Shown: positions 54,605-63,730, numbered from the stretch's first letter. The stretch is 64,000 nt of DNA from Paenibacillus sp. Root52 (GCF_001426865.1 NZ_LMFO01000033.1:186001-250000), one strand, 5' to 3'. A program made the numbers and translations. Notes: generated by a model not told the origin, from the sequence alone.

Positions 54605-55473
54605 GCTGTTCCTCCCATCGAACGTTTGATATAGAACACGGAGAACACCAGTACCAGCATCACCATAATCACCGATGCAGCCGCGCCATATCCAATTTGG
54701 AGATTGTACACGCCCTGCTTGTAGATATATTGAGTAATGGTCGTTGTTGAATTGGCTGGTCCACCACCAGTCAGAATGTTGACTTTATCGAATAACCGGA
54801 ACGTATCAATAGTGCGAAGCAAAATAACCATGAATAAGGTCGGCATAATGTTCGGCAGTGTAATGTGGAAAAAGATGCGCAGCTTACCTGCCCCGTCTAC
54901 TTTGGCTGCCTCGAATTGTGATCGAGGAATGGATTGTAGTCCTGCATATAACAATAGGAAGGCAAACGGTGTCCATTGCCAAATATCAATGAACAAGATG
55001 GCATTGAAGGCAATGTTGATGTCCATCAGGAAGTTAAATGGCCCCACACCGAACCAGTGAAGCAGATGGTTGACGATGCCGTTGTGATTGCTGAGCATCA
55101 TTTGCCAGATCAAGGCCACCGTAACCGGAGGTAATAATGATGGAATAAGCATCGTGATCCGCAATACTTTCTGCCCGCGTCTCATGCTCTCGATGAGCAC
55201 GGCAATGCCAAGCCCCAGAGCCGTTTCGATTGAAACGGCCAGGAACATGAATTTGAGCGTATTCCAGACGGCTTGACGGAACTGTTCGTCCTGAATGATT
55301 TTGACATAATTGCTGAATCCAATGAACTGCTTCGCATCACTTGCCAAATAATAATAGTCCGTGAAGCTGTTGGTCACGGTATAGATAAATGGGAATACGG
55401 TCACGCAGATTAACAACAACGTTACAGGAGCCAGCATCGCCCATTGAAAGCCTCGTTTACTTGCCAAGTTCAT
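54601..55473 (-). CDS. ABC sugar permease, MalF type
   Basis: 290 residues from the ATG at 55473, behind AAAGGAG. Six transmembrane helices; the EAA loop appears as FEAAKVDGAGKLRIFFHITLPNIMP (coupling to the ATPase). The first helix (WAMLAPVTLLLICVTVFPFIY) and family block DIWQWTPFAFLLLYAGLQSIPRSQFEAAKVDG are typical of CUT1. It works with the permease at 56760 and the binding protein at 55499. No ATPase gene lies in the operon, so a shared MsmX-type ATPase is expected. Confidence 0.9.
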   Translation of the reverse strand: MNLASKRGFQWAMLAPVTLLLICVTVFPFIYTVTNSFTDYYYLASDAKQFIGFSNYVKIIQDEQFRQAVWNTLKFMFLAVSIETALGLGIAVLIESMRRGQKVLRITMLIPSLLPPVTVALIWQMMLSNHNGIVNHLLHWFGVGPFNFLMDINIAFNAILFIDIWQWTPFAFLLLYAGLQSIPRSQFEAAKVDGAGKLRIFFHITLPNIMPTLFMVILLRTIDTFRLFDKVNILTGGGPANSTTTITQYIYKQGVYNLQIGYGAAASVIMVMLVLVFSVFYIKRSMGGTA

Positions 55474-55498
55474 TGCACTCCTTTCCGATGAATGAACC

Positions 55499-56746
55499 TT
55501 ATTGCATAATGTCATCCATTGCCTTATTGGCGTCTGTTAGAGCTTGCTCCACTGTCTTTGTTCCAGCAATAGCTGCGGACAATTCAGCACCGAGTGCTTC
55601 TTCAACTTGAGACCATTTGGCTGTTCTTGGTCTTGCTACTGAGTTTTGCAATGCTTCTAACATGACAGGGAAATGTTTATATTTTGCAGCAAGCTCTGCG
55701 TCCTGATAGACACTTTTGCGAGTAGGCACACCGCCGTGCTCAACCATCTGCTTCTGAGTGTCACTGCTGGTGATGAACGTCAAGAACTCAGCAGCCAGCT
55801 CTGGGCTGTGTGAATTGGCTGTTACGCCCATCATCCAGTTACCAATCATCCCTGTGGAGACAGATTCAGCGTCAGATGAAGCTTTGGATGGAATCGCAGT
55901 ATAATCTGCACTAGCTGTTTCACCTTTGATGAACCAAGACGGCCATCCGAGTGCCATTGCAGCACGACCTTCCGATACGGAGCCGACAATATCGGTATTT
56001 TCATAGTTTTCTCCAACAGCAAGCAGTCCAACATAGGTGTCTAACGCTTTGCGGCCTGCCTCAGAGTTAATCTGTGCTTTCCAATTATCGTCGAAGATCT
56101 GTCCGCCATATGCCCAGAACAGAGGCAAGAAGTCAGAAACGATAGGATTACCCTGTTGACCACGGATCACGTAGCCTGCAGAACCATCTTCTGCTTTGAT
56201 TGCTTTTGCGGTCTCAAGTACATCTGTCCAGTTCGTTGGAACTTCATGGTTATGACGTTCAAACAGCTCTTTGTTATAGAAGAACAACTGCACATTACCT
56301 GAGAAAGGCAAGGCATATAGATCTCCTGTCGCATATGGAGACTTACCAAGAGCAAGAGAGGACTCTTCAAAGTCGGAATCTTCTTGGACTCCAAGGTCGG
56401 ATAGCTTAGCGAAAATTCCTGCTTCACTGAATTGAGGCATCCATGGATCGTCGGCCATAATCAGGTCATATGCACCTTTGCTGTTCTTCGCATCAAGAGA
56501 GATTTTCTGCTTCAAATCTGCCGCTTCCAGTCCAATAATATCTACTTTCACATTGTGTTCCTTCTCAAAGGACTCCTTCACGGCATTCATTGCATCCACA
56601 TGAGAACCACCTCTAGCGGCAATGACCAGCTTGTCTGTCCCCTGACTAGAACCTTGTCCCGAAGCCTGCCCTTGAGACTGACATCCAGTGAACAATACCG
56701 CGGTTGTTAACAACATGCTCAGCATATACGACATCTTTTTTCTCAT
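55499..56746 (-). CDS. ABC sugar-binding lipoprotein
   Basis: 415 residues. Lipoprotein signal peptide with lipobox FTGC (Cys22), then a Gln/Ser/Gly-rich spacer (QSQGQASGQGSSQG). The mature part is an SBP family 1 fold (LVIAARGGSHVDAMNAVKESFEKEHNVKVDIIGLE, YDLIMADDPWMPQFSEAGIFAKLSDLG, GRAAMALGWPSWFI, AAEFLTFITSSDTQKQMVEHGGVPTRKSV). It captures a sugar or related compound outside the cell; the substrate is unknown. It lies between the two permease genes, an order unlike the usual SBP-first arrangement. Confidence 0.9.
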   Translation of the reverse strand: MRKKMSYMLSMLLTTAVLFTGCQSQGQASGQGSSQGTDKLVIAARGGSHVDAMNAVKESFEKEHNVKVDIIGLEAADLKQKISLDAKNSKGAYDLIMADDPWMPQFSEAGIFAKLSDLGVQEDSDFEESSLALGKSPYATGDLYALPFSGNVQLFFYNKELFERHNHEVPTNWTDVLETAKAIKAEDGSAGYVIRGQQGNPIVSDFLPLFWAYGGQIFDDNWKAQINSEAGRKALDTYVGLLAVGENYENTDIVGSVSEGRAAMALGWPSWFIKGETASADYTAIPSKASSDAESVSTGMIGNWMMGVTANSHSPELAAEFLTFITSSDTQKQMVEHGGVPTRKSVYQDAELAAKYKHFPVMLEALQNSVARPRTAKWSQVEEALGAELSAAIAGTKTVEQALTDANKAMDDIMQ

Positions 56747-56759
56747 TTTCTCTCATCTC

Positions 56760-57599
56760 CTATTCTTTAACTGCACCGGCGGTTAAGCCGCTAATTAGAT
56801 GTTTCTGTAGAAAGATCGCTGTGAGTAGTACAGGCAGTACGGATACGAGACCGCCACCCGCAACCTTACCCCACTCCGTTAACTCTTGCTCACTGTTCAG
56901 GGTGGCGAGTTTGAGTGGAATGGTGAAGCTGTCAGGGCTCTGAATGAAGATTACGCTGTACAGGTATTCGTTCCATGAAGCCATGAAGGATAAGATGGTT
57001 ACGGCAGCAATGCCCGGTACAACCAGCGGCAACATTACTTTGGTGAAAATCATGAACTCGGATGCGCCATCCATACGGGCACTTTCCTCAATCTCACCCG
57101 GCACACCGTAGAAGAATGCCATCATGAACCAGATGACGAGCGGCAAATTCACCAGGACATGCGCGACAATAATCGGAATCTTGGTGTTCAGCAGTCCAGC
57201 ATCGTTCATCATGATGTATAACGGTAGTGCAAATGTGATCGGTGGTAGGACACGAACTAACAAAATCCAGATCATCAGCGAGCTTTTGAATATTCGGTAA
57301 TGGCTTCTGAACGTTCTGCGACCAAGCACATACGCCGAGGACAATCCGAACACAAGAACAATTAACAACGAGCTGACGGTAATGATAAAGCTATTGATTA
57401 ACGGCCCCAGGTAATTGTCTTGCACAAAAATGTTAAATATATGTTCCAAGGTTAATGATCTCGGAAATATGGATACCTCTGTGAACAAATCAGACGATTC
57501 TTGCGTAGCAATGACGAGCATCCAATAGATTGGAAACAGCGTCCATAGGAGTAGAGTGATGAAAGTTCCATATTTTAGACCTGCGCTTAATCTGTTCAA
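56760..57599 (-). CDS. ABC sugar permease, MalG type
   Basis: 279 residues from a TTG start six bases after AAGGAG; no ATG with a site is available. Six transmembrane helices with the EAA loop EIEESARMDGASEFMIFTKVMLPLVVPGI. The C-terminal helix is followed by QKHLISGLTAGAVKE, a MalG-type ending. It is the first gene of the operon, which runs permease, binding protein, permease, MBL protein, GntR regulator. Confidence 0.9.
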   Translation of the reverse strand: MNRLSAGLKYGTFITLLLWTLFPIYWMLVIATQESSDLFTEVSIFPRSLTLEHIFNIFVQDNYLGPLINSFIITVSSLLIVLVFGLSSAYVLGRRTFRSHYRIFKSSLMIWILLVRVLPPITFALPLYIMMNDAGLLNTKIPIIVAHVLVNLPLVIWFMMAFFYGVPGEIEESARMDGASEFMIFTKVMLPLVVPGIAAVTILSFMASWNEYLYSVIFIQSPDSFTIPLKLATLNSEQELTEWGKVAGGGLVSVLPVLLTAIFLQKHLISGLTAGAVKE

Positions 57600-57621
57600 T
57601 CTGTTCTCCTTCCCCCTTATA

Positions 57622-57648
57622 TGTCTAGACGTCTATACGACTACTATA
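57622..57648 (-). promoter_or_regulatory. candidate GntR operator over the ABC operon promoter
   Basis: The plus strand reads TGTCTAGACGTCTATACGAC (57622-57641): a perfect GTCTAGAC palindrome joined to a CGTCTATACG half-like unit, similar to UTRA-type operators (GTCTAGAC). On the minus strand a -10 TATAGT (57648-57643) lies directly before it, so a bound repressor would cover the start site. The -35 is not clear. Confidence 0.6.
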
Positions 57649-57808
57649 AATTTGATTTATTTGCTGAATATCATCGAAATATTAAGCAGTGTTAATTTAC
57701 GGTGGATTTCTTGCGCATCTGTGCCATAATCCAAACTGTGGTAAACTAGTAGAATTGTAGAAACTAATGATATAGATGATACCAATCAAGATGGGAGTGA
57801 GTAACAAG

Positions 57809-58594
57809 ATGAGAGAAGAACAAGTGCTATCCATTGAAGGGTTACGAATGAGATATAATGGACGATATGTGTTGAATGGGATTGACCTTGAAGTGAAGCG
57901 TGGCGAGATGATTGGATACATAGGTCCGAATGGTGCAGGTAAAAGTACAACCGTTAAGATTTTGCTCGGTCTGGTCGAAGGGTATGTGGGCACGGTGCGT
58001 ATTTTTGGCAAAGATATCGAAGATAGTGGTGTGGAGTATAAACGTAGAATAGGGTATGTCCCAGAAGTTGCTGAGTTATATGAACAGCTTACACCAGCAG
58101 AATATCTGACTTTTACAGGGGAATTGTACGGGTTGTCCTATGAAGATGCGGATTACAAAGCGAAGCAGTTAATGGAATGTTTCGGTCTAGCCCAGTCCTA
58201 CAATGCTCGTATTGCCTCATTCTCCAAAGGAATGCGTCAGAAGGTGCTGCTTATTTCGGCATTATTGCATGATCCGGATCTATTATTCCTCGATGAACCG
58301 CTTAGCGGACTTGATGCGAATAGTGTGATGGTGGTGAAGGAGATTTTGTCTCAATTATCGGCAAAAGGGACAACCATTTTCTATTCATCACACATTATGG
58401 ATGTCGTCGAGAAGATCAGTAGCCGCATTGTCCTCATTGCGGAAGGCCGCGTGATGGCAGATGGCACATTCCAGCAATTGCAGCAGCAGTCGATGGAGGG
58501 GTCACTGGAGGAAGTATTCAATCAACTGACTGGTTTCAATGAGCATAAGGCGATTGCAGAGCGGTTCGTCTCGATCGTACAGGAGGTGTATTGA
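57809..58594 (+). CDS. ABC transporter ATP-binding protein
   Basis: 261 residues from the ATG at 57809, nine bases after GGGAGTGA; an upstream ATG at 57791 is possible. Walker A GPNGAGKSTT, Q loop GYVPEVAELY, signature SKGMRQKVLL and Walker B LLFLDEPLSGLD are intact, with the switch His in SSHIMD. The type is that of ABC-2/Ccm-like exporters. It is coupled to the membrane protein two bases after its stop. The exported substrate is unknown. Confidence 0.9.
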   Translation: MREEQVLSIEGLRMRYNGRYVLNGIDLEVKRGEMIGYIGPNGAGKSTTVKILLGLVEGYVGTVRIFGKDIEDSGVEYKRRIGYVPEVAELYEQLTPAEYLTFTGELYGLSYEDADYKAKQLMECFGLAQSYNARIASFSKGMRQKVLLISALLHDPDLLFLDEPLSGLDANSVMVVKEILSQLSAKGTTIFYSSHIMDVVEKISSRIVLIAEGRVMADGTFQQLQQQSMEGSLEEVFNQLTGFNEHKAIAERFVSIVQEVY

Positions 58595-58595
58595 G

Positions 58596-60257
58596 ATGGC
58601 GGAATCCTCCGATTTCCGCTCGCTCAAGGTTCTGGATCGTTTCCGGCATGTGATCGCGCGAACCGGGGCGGATTACGATGTATTGCGACTCATTTTGCGA
58701 GTAAAGTTCCAGATGGATCAGCGCCGTGTACCTACAGTTTTGTCGTCTAGTTATGGGAACAAGAAACAAAAGGAGGGGAATCTATACCTTCGCTCGCTAT
58801 GGTTATATGCCTTAATGGGATTGATTATGGTGCCTTTTATTGTCTGGGATACGGGACATTACATGCTTCAGATGAGTATTGTTACGGCGATGCTGATGTT
58901 CATGATTATGACATCTATGGTCTCTGATTTCTCTTCCGTGCTACTGGATATCCGTGATCGGAATATCATCATGACCAAGCCAGTCAACGCCCGTACCATC
59001 GGCATGGCTCGCGCCATTCACGCCGGAATCTACCTTTTGCTATTAACAGGCTCGCTATCCATTCTTCCACTGGCGGCAACGCTCATTCGTTATGGGATTG
59101 GATTCTTCTTATTATTTGCGGTGGCGCTTATTCTGATCAATATGTTAATTCTGGTGACCACCTCGCTGGTCTATCTGTTCATGATGAAGTTCCTGGATGG
59201 GGAGAAGCTGAAGGATATGATCAACATGGTGCAGATTCTATTATCTGTCGGCATTGCCGTGGGGTATCAACTGGTCATCCGTTCATTTAGCATCGTAGAC
59301 TTCAACATGGTATTTACTCCGGAATGGTGGCAGTTATTCCTTCCTCCAGTATGGTATGCGGCTCTGTTCGAGTGGATCTTTGGCGGGGGTGGAAACGCAT
59401 GGCTGTATATCTTCTCGGCGCTAGCCATTGTCGTTCCAATCATCAGTCTGATGATCTACGTGAAGCTTATGCCGTCCTTTGAATTGTATTTGGAGAAAAT
59501 GGCTCACGCCGGTCAGACCTCAGGTCGCAGACGTGGAGGCTGGGATCGGATCATGGCTAGAATATTCTGTAGGACGCGGGAGGAGCAAGCGTGCTTCCGA
59601 TTGTCTGCCAACATGATGCGTAACGAGCGTGAGTTCAAGCTTAAAGTGTATCCTAGCATTGGCTTGTCTCTCGTATTGCCATATATATTTTGGTTTACGT
59701 TTATGCAGGACTCCTCATGGGCTGAATTACGGGAGAGTGCACTCTTTTATACCTTATATATTATGTTGTTTGTCGTAGTAACTGTGGTGATGATGCTGAA
59801 ATTTTCAGGACATTACAAGGCGTTCTGGACGTTCCGCGCGGCTCCACTTGCTAATGACCATGTACTTTATAGTGGGACGTTAAAAGCCTTTTTGTGCAAT
59901 ATGTTTATGCCTGTCTTTATGATCAATGCGGTTGTGTTCCTCTGGGCGTTTGGTTTGCGAATTGTACCGGACATTGTGATCATCCTATTGATAGGTACAG
60001 CGCTCATTCCGTTAACCAGCAAACTGTTATTACGTAAGCCACCGTTCTCGGAATCGTTCAGTATGGCACAGCAAAGTGATGGGTGGCTTGTGTTGCTGGC
60101 TTTGCCGGTACTGGGTTTGTTTGCGGGGATACATTTTTACGTTCAATCAATACCGGCGGGAATCTGGATATACATTACGTTGCTCGTTATAGCAAATGTG
60201 ATGCTCTGGACGATGTTATATCCGGTGAAGAGTGCTCGTAAAGTGACAGCTCATTGA
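58596..60257 (+). CDS. ABC exporter membrane protein
   Basis: 553 residues from the ATG at 58596, two bases after the ATPase stop and behind AGGAGGTG. About twelve hydrophobic segments in two halves (e.g. LYALMGLIMVPFIVW, MLMFMIMTSMVSDFSSVLLDIRDRNIIMTKPVNARTIGMARAIHAGIY and, in the second half, ALFYTLYIMLFVVVTVVMMLKFSGHYKAFWTFRAAPLANDHVLYSGTLKAFL). It is the permease partner of the ATPase at 57809. It is larger than usual ABC-2 permeases. The family could not be named further. A terminator follows. Confidence 0.78.
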   Translation: MAESSDFRSLKVLDRFRHVIARTGADYDVLRLILRVKFQMDQRRVPTVLSSSYGNKKQKEGNLYLRSLWLYALMGLIMVPFIVWDTGHYMLQMSIVTAMLMFMIMTSMVSDFSSVLLDIRDRNIIMTKPVNARTIGMARAIHAGIYLLLLTGSLSILPLAATLIRYGIGFFLLFAVALILINMLILVTTSLVYLFMMKFLDGEKLKDMINMVQILLSVGIAVGYQLVIRSFSIVDFNMVFTPEWWQLFLPPVWYAALFEWIFGGGGNAWLYIFSALAIVVPIISLMIYVKLMPSFELYLEKMAHAGQTSGRRRGGWDRIMARIFCRTREEQACFRLSANMMRNEREFKLKVYPSIGLSLVLPYIFWFTFMQDSSWAELRESALFYTLYIMLFVVVTVVMMLKFSGHYKAFWTFRAAPLANDHVLYSGTLKAFLCNMFMPVFMINAVVFLWAFGLRIVPDIVIILLIGTALIPLTSKLLLRKPPFSESFSMAQQSDGWLVLLALPVLGLFAGIHFYVQSIPAGIWIYITLLVIANVMLWTMLYPVKSARKVTAH

Positions 60258-60277
60258 GATCACATTCGTAAAGAAAG

Positions 60278-60320
60278 AGAAGCCAAGGATGGATTGTTCG
60301 AATCCGCTTGGCTTCTTTTT
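60278..60320 (+). terminator. terminator of the ABC exporter operon
   Basis: AGAAGCCAAG-GGAT and AATCC-CTTGGCTTCT arms followed by TTTTT. A partly similar AGAAGCC...GGCTTCT hairpin recurs at 61275-61315 without a T tract. Confidence 0.8.
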
Positions 60321-60729
60321 GTTATATGGTGCGCTCAACGTATCATGTGTGCTGAAATTCCGATGGATAAAAATTGATGTAATATTACGGTTTGCGTTGG
60401 AACGCAAAAACTCTGATTCCACCGTCTCACCCTGAGTTCCACGATTCCCTCAGCAGTAACTCACCGAGCTGTAGATGTGATATGAAAACAAAGTAAATGA
60501 AATGATAGATACGGAATGCTTTGTGTTTGTGAATTTATCTCTGATCATGTGATCGAGCATTCGTTGAACTTCAAGCGTTTTATACGTCGTGTCCTCAGTA
60601 ATGGGAGCATGGGGCTGCTACGCACGACGTGCCTACAACTTTCTGATTGAGTCTGTCTGGAACGTATTTTTTTCAAGCCAATGATATCTTTGGGTAGAAG
60701 TGCAACAGTCCGCTTTACATTTATCCGAT

Positions 60730-60935
60730 CCCCATAGTTGGACGAACCTCACACACCTTATTCAACCTAATGTAGCCTCTTTTAAAATCTAACGAATCTC
60801 ACACACCCTATCGAATAAAAAACAGACGTTTCTCGCCATTCTCAAGGTGATTTTAGTAAAATAACGTGCCTAGGATTCGTTAGATTTCAACGGGGAGCTA
60901 TTCGCTCCATATAAGAGGTCTCAGGTTCGTTAGAG
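60730..60935. repeat. dispersed repeat family 3, palindromic element
   Basis: Two direct units at the left, ACGAACCTCACACACCTTAT (60733) and ACGAATCTCACACACCCTAT (60792), face two inverted units at the right, GGATTCGTTAGATTTC (60873) and GGTTCGTTAGAG (60924). The segment AAATCTAACGAATC is shared by both orientations, giving an imperfect palindrome of ~200 bp. The short copy at 4393-4517 shares GATTCGTTAGAT. No gene is seen in 60430-61550. Confidence 0.6.
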
Positions 60936-60954
60936 TTGTAGTAAAATTCTGAAG

Positions 60955-61096
60955 CTGTAATGCAAAACTACAACTCTAATGCAAAACTTACAACAGTAAT
61001 GCAAACCTACGACACTAATGCAACCAAACTACTGTCATGCTACTGCTGTGATGTTACTAACTGTAATGCTACTACTATAATGAAAATATTACTAAT
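60955..61096 (+). repeat. degenerate tandem array (~8 units, core CTGTAATGC)
   Basis: Eight successive units share the core CTGTAATGCAAAACTA or a variant (CTCTAATGCAAAACTTA, CAGTAATGCAAACCTA, CACTAATGCAACCAAA, CTGTCATGCTACTG, CTGTGATGTTACTAA, CTGTAATGCTACTA, CTATAATGAAAATATT). The first four are ~19-20 bases and the last four ~14-15 bases. It is purely intergenic and has no open frame. Confidence 0.7.
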
Positions 61097-61553
61097 TTAA
61101 GATCTCAGGTCAGCTGGAGTCGAGCAAAATAGGAGTGCTGATGAGCTCAATTCTGTTTTCACTTGATCCTGTATTAACAAAAGGAATGCGGAGATTATTT
61201 CCGAATGAGGAAGCTTCACGGAATTGGTTGGATGATGGCAGGGATAGGGGATGCCATGATTAGTAAAAGAACAAGAGAAGCCCGTCGACAATTCGTTGGA
61301 ATCGATTGGCTTCTCAGTATTATGAAATTTATGGCTTGTGAAGGGTACCCGCCACAACGTATCTGAATCAACTTCTATTTATAGACTCAACATTGCGGGT
61401 TACAGACACAACGTTGCAGGATTTTTCTGACACATACCACTCTTGCCAAAGGAAGCTACACACATTAGAGGGATGGCTGCCGTGAACAGAGCCTTGAACC
61501 GGCGACCACTTTTAATATGCACCAAAGCGCCGTGTGCTGGTGTTTCACTTAGA

Positions 61554-62723
61554 TTATGAACAGGGAGTTTTGCCGCTCAGTCTGGCTTCAGCCAGTTGAT
61601 CTGCTGCATCAACAGTGGATATACCACTTGTTGCTGCGGCGCGGTATACGGCGGAGAGCGTATCCGCAATACCCGCCACCTTCTGGCGGATCATATCCGG
61701 CTGCGCGCCTTCCAGCTCGTAAGCAGTGCTGATGATGCCTCCGGCATTCAGCACATAGTCAGGCGCGTACAGGATGCCGCGCGCCTGCATCCGGCCAATA
61801 ACCAGTTGCCGCTGGCTAAGCTGGTTATTGGCCGCCCCGGCAACGATGGAGCAGCGCAGCTCCTCCACCGATGCCGGGGTTAACACGCCCCCTAGGGCAC
61901 AGGGGGCGAACACCTTGCAGTCAGCGGCGTGAATATGGGCCGGATCGGCCGAGGTGGCGCTGCTGAACTGCACAAGGGCACGTTGTACACGTTCCGGTAC
62001 AACGTCTGCCACGATGAGCCGTGCCCCGGCTGCATGCAGGTGACGGCACAGGGCATACCCGACCTTGCCCAGTCCCTGGACAGCAATGGGAATGCCCTGC
62101 AATGTGGCGATGCCTTGATGGCGCAGCGAGGTCAAGATGCCGGTGTACACACCGTAAGCGGTCATCTCGGCGGTGAAGTCATCCTGCGCGCCCAGTGATC
62201 CAGTCATATCAGTCACATAGGCAGTCTCCAATCGGATCTGATCCATGTCAGTGGACGTGGTGCCTAGATCAAGACCGGTAATATAGCGACCGTTCAGTCG
62301 TTCAAGAAAACGTCCAAGGGCTCGGAAGATGTGGGCTCGCCCTGTGTTGTTGTTGGGAAGGGTGAGTTGATCGGAATCGGAATTTGGGACGTTCTTGACG
62401 GGGAAAGAAGGAATAGCTTGGGATTGAGACTGTGCAGGGGAACTGCCCACCTTCCACTCCGTAGGGATATTCCAGACCACCGCTTTCCCGCCGCCATAAG
62501 GCAGACCGGAAACGGCTGATTTATAGGTCATACCTCTAGCAAGCTGGATGGCGTCGCGAATTGCATCGTCTTCTGAGGCGTATGTCCAGCAGCGACATCC
62601 TCCGAGTGCTGGCCCGAGTGCCGTGCTATGAATCGCGACCACTGCTTTCAGCCCGCTACCTGGGTCGTGACAAAATAGGAGTTCTTCCATCCCTTCCTTC
62701 TCCATCTCCTGCCATAGCTGCAT
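61554..62723 (-). CDS. leucine-dehydrogenase-like amino acid dehydrogenase
   Basis: 389 residues of the Glu/Leu/Phe/Val dehydrogenase family. Catalytic lysines are K68 (MTYKSAVSGL) and K80 (YGGGKAV), followed by NGRYITGLDLGTTSTDMD (with the catalytic Asp), the NAD motif VQGLGKVGYALCRHL, CALGGVLT and ILYAPDYVLNAGGII. Between K80 and FRALGRFLERL there are ~52 residues where typical enzymes have ~15, so ~37 Ser/Pro/Asn-rich residues are inserted (SSPAQSQSQAIPSFPVKNVP and more). Likely deaminates a branched-chain amino acid with NAD+. GC content is visibly higher than in neighbours. AAGGGGGG precedes the ATG. No other branched-chain genes adjoin. Confidence 0.82.
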   Translation of the reverse strand: MQLWQEMEKEGMEELLFCHDPGSGLKAVVAIHSTALGPALGGCRCWTYASEDDAIRDAIQLARGMTYKSAVSGLPYGGGKAVVWNIPTEWKVGSSPAQSQSQAIPSFPVKNVPNSDSDQLTLPNNNTGRAHIFRALGRFLERLNGRYITGLDLGTTSTDMDQIRLETAYVTDMTGSLGAQDDFTAEMTAYGVYTGILTSLRHQGIATLQGIPIAVQGLGKVGYALCRHLHAAGARLIVADVVPERVQRALVQFSSATSADPAHIHAADCKVFAPCALGGVLTPASVEELRCSIVAGAANNQLSQRQLVIGRMQARGILYAPDYVLNAGGIISTAYELEGAQPDMIRQKVAGIADTLSAVYRAAATSGISTVDAADQLAEARLSGKTPCS

Positions 62724-63214
62724 GGATGCTCCCCCCTTTGATTTATCGTTGATGGGTATCGATTGTTCGCATGATGTGTCCCATTGTATTCGGCGATTAC
62801 TGATGCTTCAGCATATTCAACGATAGAGCCTTTCGCCCCTAGGTCTGTTGCCGGGTTGATAATCGCAGTAAACAATTCTATAATGGCAGTTCTGGCACTG
62901 TACAGATTGAAAGTAGACCGTTTAAAATGACCCCATAAAGTCCAATGATGAAGATAAGAGATAATAATACTTGGCTAGCATGAGAGTAAATGTTGGATCA
63001 GGAACTTAGGCTGGTAGCAATAGGTCTGATCATTAGGACGTGTCTCAAAACTCGCTGAAGTGCATCTTTCACCGCCTTTTCGCCCCCTGTTGTGTCAGTT
63101 TCCCTTGATGTGCCCCGGCACGCCTGCGGAAAACTTCCTGACTTGGAACGAAAATTCGGCAAAGTCTGTGTCCTTCGAAGCTTTCGAACACGCCCTAGGA
63201 AAGAGGGATGCAAA
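62724..63214. other. 491 bp intergenic region with GC-rich block
   Basis: The left part (62724-63000) is AT-rich and holds the promoter of the minus-strand dehydrogenase. From TGTCTCAAAACTCGCTGAAG (63041) to ~63200 the sequence turns GC-rich and unlike its surroundings (CGCCCCC, GCCCCGGCACGCC, a CTTCGAAGCTTTCGAA near-palindrome). No credible gene; possibly a degraded repeat or mobile-element end. Confidence 0.4.
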
Positions 63215-63730
63215 TTGTTCAAAATACTCGTTTTTATTTTTCTGATTCAAATTGTATACGTATCGGCATACACGCTGCGTATGATACTGACGCTTAAGGG
63301 TCAGAAATACATCGCCGCACTGATCAGTACAGGAGAGATTGTGATCTATGTACTCGGATTGAATCTAGTGCTCAATTATCTGGATCAGACGATTGCACTC
63401 ATTGTTTATGCGGTGGGATATGGGCTTGGTGTGTTACTAGGTGCTTGGATTGAGGAGAAGATTGCGCTTGGCTATGTTACCGTGAAGGTGATCTGTAATC
63501 AAATGGGCGGAGATGTAGCGAATGCGCTGAGAGACAAGGGATATGGTGTTACCGCTTGGGTAGGTAGTGGTCGTGATGGGGACAGGCTAGTTATGGAGAT
63601 TTTGGCGAAACGCAAAAACCAAAAACTGCTCTACCAGACGATTCTCGGGTTAGACCCCAAAGCCTTCGTCATTACGGTCGAGCCGAAACAATTCCATGGC
63701 GGCTTCTGGACACGTTCTATCAAAAGGTGA
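63215..63730 (+). CDS. UPF0316/DUF2179 membrane protein
   Basis: 171 residues from a TTG at 63215 behind AAAGAGGGA. The longer frame upstream runs through the GC-rich block and lacks a site. The N-terminal hydrophobic segment (LFKILVFIFLIQIVYVSAYTLRMILTLKG) and two more helices form the UPF0316 membrane part; the C-terminal DUF2179 domain has YVTVKVICNQMGGDVANALRDKGYGVTAWVGSGRDGDRLVMEILAKR and VITVEPKQFHGGFWT. The function is unknown; DUF2179 domains have a ferredoxin-like fold like those of ion-channel regulatory proteins. A terminator follows. Confidence 0.82.
   Translation: MFKILVFIFLIQIVYVSAYTLRMILTLKGQKYIAALISTGEIVIYVLGLNLVLNYLDQTIALIVYAVGYGLGVLLGAWIEEKIALGYVTVKVICNQMGGDVANALRDKGYGVTAWVGSGRDGDRLVMEILAKRKNQKLLYQTILGLDPKAFVITVEPKQFHGGFWTRSIKR

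Noticed and set aside
61097..61357. Minus-strand frame of 86 codons in the repeat-rich spacer
   Set aside because: It overlaps a degraded hairpin and follows the tandem array; residues show no family pattern.
62648..62875. 75-codon minus-strand frame overlapping the start of the amino acid dehydrogenase
   Set aside because: It reads the dehydrogenase in another frame, and its upstream part shows no recognisable domain.
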